Assembly (NCBI GenBank): GCA_024640665.1
Contig: JAHEEO010000150.1
Span: 1-7,520, forward strand
Source: Rhodospirillales bacterium
GTDB taxonomy: Bacteria > Pseudomonadota > Gammaproteobacteria > Steroidobacterales > Rariloculaceae
Length of the DNA stretch: 7,520 bases
Direction: 5' to 3'
Part shown: positions 1 to 5,510 of the stretch, piece by piece
How the letters are laid out: the number at the start of each line of letters is the position of its first letter
Numbering within the stretch: position 1 is the first letter of the stretch
The notes under the pieces: model-generated
Told to the model about the DNA's origin: nothing
Database searches by the model: none
Seen by the model: the letters and a program-made list of their open reading frames with translations, nothing else
Translations under genes and position numbers: made by a program

Positions 1-2321
1 CGGATGGACACGGGACTCACATCGCCACGATATTAGCCGGCAATCCGGTATCTGCATCGCTGTTCGGAACTCGCGTTGCCCGGATCGGCGGCATCGCGCC
101 GCGCGCACACATTGCCGTGTACAAAGCCTGCTGGCTAAAACCCGGAGAGCTGCGCGCGACGTGCACGACTGCAGATCTAGCGCGCGCAATCGATGATGCG
201 GTCGCTGATGGCGTTGATATCATCAACTACTCTATCGGCAGTCTGGAAACGGACTTGACCGCACCCGATGACATTGCATTACTCAATGCATTCGATGCGG
301 GCGTACTCAGCGTAGTTGCGGCCGGTAATGATGGGCCTGAACTCGGCACTATCGGCTCGCCAAGTAGCGCGCCTTGGGTTTTGACCGCTGCGGCTTCCAC
401 ACAAAGCGGCTCGGCGTTCGAAGAAGCTATCGAAATCGTTGCACCGGGGGATGCGAGCGGTAAGCTCGCGATGCGAGAAGCCAATTTCACACCTGCACTT
501 GCCAGCGTCGGCGCAATTGAAGCAGATGTCGTATTGGCTGACGATGACGTAACAAGTGTCATCAATGCCAGCACTGGATCAATAAACGATGCCTGTGAGC
601 CACTGGTCAATTCGGCTGAAGTGACCGGACGGATCGCACTGATCGAACGCGGCAACTGCAACTTTGATCTAAAGCTGCAAAATGCTCAGCAAGCCGGTGC
701 GGTAGGGGTGATCGTCTTTAACGATACAGGCGCCCCTTTCGAAATGAATGGCAGCGCAGATATCGGCATTCCTGCCGTCATGATCGGCACGGCTGACGGC
801 CAGTCGCTGGTGAATCGGCTATCTAACGATGAGGTAGTTACCGTCGTGCTGGCAAAGGGCGTGTTCCTTGAGCGCGGCCTGACCGGAAACGAAATGAGCA
901 CTTTCTCTTCACGTGGTCCAGCGCTCAGCGAGCCCGACTTTTTGAAACCTGACGTCACAGCACCGGGTGTCGATATTCTCGCTGGCCATACGCGTGATTC
1001 AGCCAATGGGTTGCGCGGCCAAGACTTTCAGTATCTCAGTGGTACGTCGATGTCTGCACCAGAAACCGCAGGCGTTGCGGCGTTGCTGAAACAAGCTCAC
1101 CCGGAGTGGTCGCCAGCAGCCATTAAATCGGCGCTGATGACAACAGCCTACACCGCCGTCGTGAGCAGCAATCGAGAAGAATATGCCCATCCGTTTGAAA
1201 TGGGTGCGGGACACGTCGATGCCAACGCGGCGCTGGACCCCGGCCTCGTATTCGAGAGTGACTTTCTAGATTACGCTGCTTACTTATGCGGGATTGAGAC
1301 GTCACCGTATCCAGATTTCGATTGCGGCATCCTGGCGCAAGTGGGATTTTCGTTTGCGCCACGAGCGGTCAACCTGCCGTCCATCGGTGTCACCGAATTG
1401 ATCAGTGGCGACATCGTCACTCGTCGCGTAACAAACGTCGGGCCACCGGCAACGTACGAAGCTGCGGTCAACCATCCTTTCGGTGTGGACGTCATAGTCG
1501 AACCCAGCGTGTTGTCTCTGGGCACGGGCGAGACTGGCGAATTCAACGTCTATTTCGAAACGAACAATCCCGACCTCGATCTGTGGTCTTTTGGCGAACT
1601 CGAGTGGTGGGACGGCTCGCATAGCGTCTTGAGCCCAATGGCGGTGCGGCCGGTGCAGCTGCGAATTCCGCCTGAAATCGAACTATTGAGTTCGGAGGGT
1701 ACAGACGTATTGCCAGTCGATTTTGGTTACTCAGGCGTATACGACATCACTGTGCATGGACTGAACCCGCCGTTCTTGTCAATTGAAAACGCTTTCATCG
1801 CCGATGATGCCACCAACTCGTTCAGCTTTCGTGACGGCAGCGGCGTCGCGCAACATTACTTCACGGTGGCACCGGACGATTTACATATTCGCATCTCGAT
1901 GTTCGATGCTGAAACCGACGGCGCCGATGATCTGGATCTCTACCTATACTTCTGCGCCGATGGTATTACCTGTATCAAAGTCGCTGAAAGCGGCAGCTTC
2001 AGCTCGCAGGAGGAGATCGACTATCCGTTTCCTACGCCCGGTGAATATGCGTTGCTCGTACATGGCTTCGAGACAGACCAGGTAACCGGCGGTCCCGGCG
2101 CGCTCTATTCTTTATACGCGTGGTCATTCAGCTCGTCCGACAGTCGCGACAACCTGACCGTCACCATTCCAGTTACCGTCGCTGAAGGCGACCGTTACGA
2201 CTTGGTAATTGAATGGGGTGAGTTAGATCCCGGAATGCGCTATTTCGGCGCTATTCAACACTATACCCCGGCTGCAATTGAGCCCTATGGCATCACCCTC
2301 GTTACGGCTGATGCTCGATAA
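1..2321 (+). CDS. Subtilisin-like serine protease (S8, plant/cucumisin-type) with PA insert, 5' partial
   Basis: The frame is open from the left edge; the first full codon is at 3 and TAA is at 2319-2321, giving 772 visible codons. Three catalytic-site elements are visible: DGHGTH at the very start (His codon 9-11), AAGNDGP (oxyanion Asn codon 327-329) and GTSMSAP (nucleophile Ser codon 1047-1049). The signal peptide, any propeptide and the catalytic Asp lie outside the window. A protease-associated (PA) domain is inserted between Asn and Ser (about 590-830), with its usual cysteine pair and RGNCNF motif. After the Ser come GAGHVDANAALDPGLV and TRRVTNVG, typical of plant subtilases and their fibronectin-III-like domain (about 1370-1665). 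A PPC-like beta domain (about 1840-2080, DLDLYLY) follows. No LPXTG, PEP-CTERM or GlyGly-CTERM tail is visible, so release into the medium is inferred. It probably digests external protein. The catalytic family is certain; substrate and export route are unknown. Confidence 0.95.
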   Translation, partial: DGHGTHIATILAGNPVSASLFGTRVARIGGIAPRAHIAVYKACWLKPGELRATCTTADLARAIDDAVADGVDIINYSIGSLETDLTAPDDIALLNAFDAGVLSVVAAGNDGPELGTIGSPSSAPWVLTAAASTQSGSAFEEAIEIVAPGDASGKLAMREANFTPALASVGAIEADVVLADDDVTSVINASTGSINDACEPLVNSAEVTGRIALIERGNCNFDLKLQNAQQAGAVGVIVFNDTGAPFEMNGSADIGIPAVMIGTADGQSLVNRLSNDEVVTVVLAKGVFLERGLTGNEMSTFSSRGPALSEPDFLKPDVTAPGVDILAGHTRDSANGLRGQDFQYLSGTSMSAPETAGVAALLKQAHPEWSPAAIKSALMTTAYTAVVSSNREEYAHPFEMGAGHVDANAALDPGLVFESDFLDYAAYLCGIETSPYPDFDCGILAQVGFSFAPRAVNLPSIGVTELISGDIVTRRVTNVGPPATYEAAVNHPFGVDVIVEPSVLSLGTGETGEFNVYFETNNPDLDLWSFGELEWWDGSHSVLSPMAVRPVQLRIPPEIELLSSEGTDVLPVDFGYSGVYDITVHGLNPPFLSIENAFIADDATNSFSFRDGSGVAQHYFTVAPDDLHIRISMFDAETDGADDLDLYLYFCADGITCIKVAESGSFSSQEEIDYPFPTPGEYALLVHGFETDQVTGGPGALYSLYAWSFSSSDSRDNLTVTIPVTVAEGDRYDLVIEWGELDPGMRYFGAIQHYTPAAIEPYGITLVTADAR

Positions 2322-2345
2322 TTGACCAGGTTGCGCCGAGTCAAC

Positions 2346-2360
2346 GGCAGCTAAGTTGCC
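2346..2360 (+). terminator. Small hairpin between convergent subtilase and tag genes
   Basis: GGCAGC-TAA-GTTGCC can fold into a six-pair stem with one G.U wobble and a three-base loop in the + strand transcript, 25 bases after the subtilase stop. It overlaps the tag stop codon. No U-tract follows, so it is at best a weak or transcript-end-stabilising element. On the - strand one pair becomes an A.C mismatch, so any role would favour the subtilase mRNA. Confidence 0.2.
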
Positions 2361-2932
2361 TGACACTGCGAATATCTAAAACAACTCGTCAAGTGATCGT
2401 TGACGAGCCCTGTTGCCTGCATATGTGCATAAATGATCGTCGAGCCGACAAATTTAAATCCACGTGCTTTTAGATCTTTGCTTAGCGCGTCGGATTCAGT
2501 GGACGTGGCCGGCACCTGCGCTTGGGAACGCCATCGATTCACAATTGGCCGCCCGGCGACGAATTGCCAAACGTAGTCGTTAAAGCTGCCGAAAGCTTGT
2601 TGCACAGCGATGAATTGTCGAGCGTTGGTGATTGCTGCTTGAATCTTCAAACGATTGCGAATGATGCCGGCGTCTTTGACCAATCTTTCAACTGAGCGCA
2701 CGTTGAACCGCGCTACGCGCTCCACATCAAAATTTGCAAACGCACGACGGTAACCTTCGCGCTTGCGCAACACTGTCGCCCAGCTTAGACCGGCCTGTGC
2801 ACTTTCCAAAACCAGAAATTCGAAGTGTTTTGCATCATCGTATACGGGAACGCCCCATTCCTCGTCGTGATATCGCACGTATTGCTCATCGATGCCGCTG
2901 CTCCATGGACACCGTGACACTGGTCGCTGCAT
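2351..2932 (-). CDS. tag: DNA-3-methyladenine glycosylase I
   Basis: Tag removes 3-methyladenine from alkylated DNA in the cytoplasm, starting base excision repair. The protein is 193 aa from the chosen ATG (2932-2930), against 187 aa in E. coli. The helix-hairpin-helix glycosylase fold is recognisable throughout: CPW and YHDEEWGVP near the N-terminus, ESAQAGLSWATVL, VKDAGIIRNRLKI, SDALSKDLKARGFKFVG and a final GLVNDHLTSC. The family zinc site is complete (Cys8, His22, His180, Cys184). The base-pocket Glu43 and Trp51 correspond to E. coli Glu38 and Trp46. The frame stays open upstream to a TTG at 2971, but that start would overlap the stop of the upstream reading frame and adds residues absent in the family. 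Neither start has a clear Shine-Dalgarno sequence. The stop is TAG at 2353-2351. It may be cotranscribed with the DUF3379-like fragment just upstream. Confidence 0.95.
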   Translation of the reverse strand: MQRPVSRCPWSSGIDEQYVRYHDEEWGVPVYDDAKHFEFLVLESAQAGLSWATVLRKREGYRRAFANFDVERVARFNVRSVERLVKDAGIIRNRLKIQAAITNARQFIAVQQAFGSFNDYVWQFVAGRPIVNRWRSQAQVPATSTESDALSKDLKARGFKFVGSTIIYAHMQATGLVNDHLTSCFRYSQCQAT

Positions 2933-2958
2933 GCTTTGGTGGCTGGACAAATCTAACG

Positions 2959-3213
2959 CTAAATCGACCAATCGATCGCCGCTGCAACCTGGCGCTCCAC
3001 AGACTCCAAGCCTGCAGCGCCTTCGCCCAGGATGGCGATGCTGCCGCTACCGACGGGGATTATCGTGCCACCGAGTCCACGCTCAGGTATGGCCAGCGGC
3101 ACTGCAGAATTTATCTTTTGCTGCGGAATGAATAACACCATGACAGGCCCGACATCCGACTGAACGACTTGGAAAGGTACAGGAAACCATGGAAAATCCA
3201 ACCCTATGGACAA
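2959..3213 (-). pseudogene. C-terminal remnant of a DUF3379-like protein
   Basis: This - strand frame ends in TAG at 2961-2959. It encodes about 75 residues resembling the C-terminal part of DUF3379 proteins: VVQSDVGPVMVLFIP, then GLGGTIIPVGSGSIAILGE, then an amphipathic IERxV-like helix and the terminal DWSI. As I know the family, full members are about 230-250 aa with an N-terminal membrane segment and are often encoded next to an ECF sigma factor. Here the resemblance starts near position 3180, and the next in-frame stop upstream is at 3258-3256, already inside aroE. So the N-terminal two thirds are missing and no sigma factor gene is next to it. The only nearby in-frame starts are TTG codons (3213, 3201) without a Shine-Dalgarno sequence, so I call it a gene remnant. 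A short expressed protein cannot be ruled out. It lies 26 bases before tag on the same strand. The family assignment is from memory of the motif pattern. Confidence 0.55.
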
Positions 3214-3245
3214 TGCAACATGACCGATACAACTACCGTAATTGA
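3189..3245 (+). other. Possible short leader ORF overlapping the aroE start
   Basis: An ATG at 3189 is preceded by AGGA (3181-3184) at four-base spacing and opens an 18-codon frame ending in TGA at 3243-3245. It is in a different frame from aroE and spans the aroE start at 3220. Because aroE has no good Shine-Dalgarno sequence of its own, ribosomes finishing this ORF could re-initiate a short distance back on aroE. The peptide has no recognisable similarity, and the DNA is antisense to the DUF3379-like remnant, so chance is a serious alternative. Confidence 0.2.
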
Positions 3246-4053
3246 TCGATACGCCCTAGTCGGACATCCGGTCAGTCACAGCCATTCACCGACCATCCAT
3301 CGCCTCTTCGCGAGGCAGACGGCTCAGCAAATGACCTATGAGCTCATTGACGCAACGGCGGAGGAATTCGAGGTCGCCGTGCGGGGGTTTAAAGCAGCCG
3401 GCGGTAAAGGTCTCAATATTACCGTGCCGCACAAGGAAAGAGCGCTGCGAATTGCTTCCGATGCTACGCCTGCCGCTGAACAGGCAGGCGCTGCCAACAC
3501 GCTAGATTTCGCTGGCGGTTCTATCATCGCGCACAATACTGACGGCATCGGTCTGATTCGCGACTTGACGGTCAACCTCGGCATTGAGCTGGCGGGCAAG
3601 GACATTTTGATTTTAGGCGCCGGCGGCGCTGTTCGAGGCATCCTTGGGCCATTATATGCAGCCAAGATCGGTCGACTCATCGTTGCCAATCGCACGCTGT
3701 CCCGGGCCTCGCAACTACAACAGGAGATGGCCGAACACGCAGTGTTTGACGTTTGCGGTTTTGACGAACTCGATGAAATTCCCCCGACAGACATCGTCAT
3801 CAATGCAACGTCTGCGGGCGTCAAGGGCGAAGCAGCGCCTTTCGCCAAATCGATATTCACTGCGGAGACCTTTTGCTATGACCTGTCTTACAGCGTGAAA
3901 GACACGCCTTTCGTGTTGCTTGCGCGCGCATCCGGCGCCGGAGACAGTGCCCAGGGTTGGGGCATGCTGGTGGAACAGGCAGCCGAATCCTTTGCGATCT
4001 GGCGTGGGGTTCGTCCAGACACGGCCCCGATTCTCCAGAAACTGCAGCGCTAA
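3220..4053 (+). CDS. aroE: Shikimate dehydrogenase (NADP+)
   Basis: AroE reduces 3-dehydroshikimate to shikimate with NADPH, the fourth step of the cytosolic shikimate pathway to chorismate and the aromatic amino acids. The product is 277 aa, close to E. coli AroE (272 aa). Substrate-site residues are in place: Ser21 and Ser23 in HSHSP, catalytic Lys72 in TVPHKE, Asn93, Asp108 in HNTDG and Gln253 in GMLVEQAA. The NADP-binding half shows GAGGAVRG (133-140) and the NRTLSR phosphate-binding loop (157-162). NATSAG and the C-terminal GWGMLV segment complete the family pattern. ATG 3220 is chosen because the conserved [14 protein letters not shown] begins ten codons later. The frame continues upstream only to a TTG at 3169, which adds an unconserved extension. 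No clear Shine-Dalgarno sequence precedes 3220. Its TAA (4051-4053) overlaps the gor stop on the opposite strand. Divergently placed from the tag side. Confidence 0.97.
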   Translation: MTDTTTVIDRYALVGHPVSHSHSPTIHRLFARQTAQQMTYELIDATAEEFEVAVRGFKAAGGKGLNITVPHKERALRIASDATPAAEQAGAANTLDFAGGSIIAHNTDGIGLIRDLTVNLGIELAGKDILILGAGGAVRGILGPLYAAKIGRLIVANRTLSRASQLQQEMAEHAVFDVCGFDELDEIPPTDIVINATSAGVKGEAAPFAKSIFTAETFCYDLSYSVKDTPFVLLARASGAGDSAQGWGMLVEQAAESFAIWRGVRPDTAPILQKLQR

Positions 4054-5396
4054 CGCATCGTTACCAGCTCTTCGGCACTCGTTGGATGAATCGCGATGGT
4101 ATCGTCCAGATCCCGCTTCCGAGCACCCATGACGACGGCGACAGCAAATCCCTGCAGGATTTCGTCGGCGCCTAAACCGATCAAGTGACAACCCACTACC
4201 TTCTCTTCCGTGCCCGCCGTCACCAACTTCATCGCAGTTTTCGGCTTTTTCTCCGACAGCGCATTAAACATGGGCACGAATTCGGAAACATAGGTGCGCA
4301 CCTGATCCTCACCATAGGTAGCGATCGCCTCAGGCTCGCTGAGGCCAACAGTGCCGATTGGCGGATGCGAAAATATCACCGTCGGAATATTTGCGTAACT
4401 CAATTTGCGATCGCTTTGCGCGTTGAACAAACGATCTGATAGGCGCCGACCGGCTGCAATCGCAACAGGTGTAAGTTCAGCCAGGCCGGTTACGTCGCCC
4501 ACGGCGTAAATGCCGTCAACAGTCGTATTTTGGTACTCATCGACTTGAATGTAGCCGCTTTCATTGAGCGCGACTCCGGCATCCTTCAGGCCAAAACCGT
4601 CGACTAATGGCGCGCGGCCGATCGCCCAGATCAATTGGTCGAAATCATCGAATTGCCTGCCATCGGCGGTATGCAGAGAAATTTTGTCGTTACGCTCAAC
4701 ACGCTCCGGCACAGCGCCGGTAATCAACTTGATACCGTCGTTTTGCATCTCGGTTGCCAGATGTTGTGACAAGAGCGGTTCAAAGGAGCGCAGTACGGAT
4801 TCGCGCCGGATCAACAAAGAAACTTTGCTACCCAGCGCATTCAGGACACCGGCAAGCTCGACTGCAATGTAGCCGCTGCCTATGACGGCTACACGGTCCG
4901 GCAGCGATTCCAATTCGAAGAAGCCATCTGAAGTGATACCTTGTTCAGCGCCAGGAATCGCGGGCACGAGCGGCTGCCCTCCGGTTGCGATCAATACATG
5001 TGGCGCCGTGTAGCGTTGACCGCCGGCGTCAGCAACCACATGCGGCTCGACAAATTGCGCCCAGCTGGCGACATGCATGACACCACGACGCTCCAGATTT
5101 TTGGCATATATGCCATTCAAGCGGGCTACGTAGGCATCTCGCCGCGTTTTCAGCGCCTTGAAGTCATGGCCGAAACGTTGAATGGAAAATCCATAGTCGG
5201 CGGCCGCATTGAGCGCACTAGAGATTTCGGCCGCGTACCACATGACTTTCTTCGGCACACAACCAACGTTTACGCAGGTTCCACCCAAACGCGCAGCCTC
5301 AAAAACAACCACGCGTGCACCATACTCAGCAGCACGCTGTGCTGCGGCCAGCCCGCCGCTGCCACCGCCTATTACGATCAAATCAAATGACTTCAC
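4050..5396 (-). CDS. gor: Glutathione-disulfide reductase (NADPH)
   Basis: Gor reduces oxidised glutathione with NADPH and keeps the cytosolic GSH pool reduced; it is a homodimeric FAD flavoprotein. The product is 448 aa, against 450 in E. coli. FAD-binding GGGSGG (10-15) is followed by the redox-active disulfide in [13 protein letters not shown] (Cys41, Cys46). The NADPH domain has [11 protein letters not shown] (173-183) and two arginines (Arg197, Arg203) in [11 protein letters not shown] that mark NADPH rather than NADH use. YAVGDVTG (298-304 region) is the second FAD motif. The dimerisation domain ends in [12 protein letters not shown], carrying the His437/Glu442 pair that protonates the thiol. 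Overall match to enterobacterial Gor separates it from lipoamide dehydrogenase and mercuric reductase. The start is GTG (5396-5394), supported by a GAGGGA Shine-Dalgarno five bases upstream. Its TAG overlaps the aroE TAA. It is divergent from prlC. Confidence 0.97.
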   Translation of the reverse strand: MKSFDLIVIGGGSGGLAAAQRAAEYGARVVVFEAARLGGTCVNVGCVPKKVMWYAAEISSALNAAADYGFSIQRFGHDFKALKTRRDAYVARLNGIYAKNLERRGVMHVASWAQFVEPHVVADAGGQRYTAPHVLIATGGQPLVPAIPGAEQGITSDGFFELESLPDRVAVIGSGYIAVELAGVLNALGSKVSLLIRRESVLRSFEPLLSQHLATEMQNDGIKLITGAVPERVERNDKISLHTADGRQFDDFDQLIWAIGRAPLVDGFGLKDAGVALNESGYIQVDEYQNTTVDGIYAVGDVTGLAELTPVAIAAGRRLSDRLFNAQSDRKLSYANIPTVIFSHPPIGTVGLSEPEAIATYGEDQVRTYVSEFVPMFNALSEKKPKTAMKLVTAGTEEKVVGCHLIGLGADEILQGFAVAVVMGARKRDLDDTIAIHPTSAEELVTMR

Positions 5397-5510
5397 GAGA
5401 TTCCCTCAATCCAAAAAACGGCACATTTGTGACAAACTTCGCCGCCAATTACCCAAAGCAAAGGCGTTCTCTGATAGATTCCCGCTTTGCCGAAACGACG
5501 AACAGACATT
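5397..5510. promoter_or_regulatory. Divergent gor/prlC intergenic promoter region
   Basis: These 114 bases separate the divergent gor and prlC starts and must hold the gor promoter and any proximal prlC promoter. Seen directly: a perfect small inverted repeat TTTGT-G-ACAAA at 5426-5436. On the - strand it contains TTGTCA, a five-of-six match to a -35 box, but no good -10 follows at 17 bases. On the + strand TGATAGATT (5472-5480) is a possible -10 for prlC without a convincing -35. The specific boxes are weak guesses; the regulatory role of the region follows from gene layout. Confidence 0.45.
5402..5407 (-). promoter_or_regulatory. Shine-Dalgarno site of gor
   Basis: GAGGGA on the - strand, with five bases to the GTG start of gor. 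It is the strongest ribosome binding site in the window and fixes the gor start at a non-ATG codon. Confidence 0.7.

Noticed and set aside
227..1006. Two - strand open frames inside the subtilase
   Set aside because: Both lie opposite the catalytic and PA domains, and their translations are Ser/Ala/Thr-rich without motifs.
2323..2343. TTGAC...GTCAA inverted repeat after the subtilase stop
   Set aside because: Only a five-pair stem with a long loop and no U-tract; not credible as a terminator.
2734..3135. Open + strand frame of 133 codons opposite tag and the DUF3379-like remnant
   Set aside because: It is antisense to tag, whose zinc ligands and catalytic residues are intact, and its translation is rich in Arg, Cys and His with no recognisable domain.
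3169..3219. Upstream TTG start for aroE adding 17 residues
   Set aside because: The extra residues are outside the conserved family and no well-spaced Shine-Dalgarno sequence supports it; ATG 3220 fits the usual AroE length.
3336..3860. Long - strand frame of 174 codons inside aroE
   Set aside because: It is a shadow of aroE, low-complexity in Ala, Ser and Pro, with no family motifs; the + strand frame carries the whole AroE active site.
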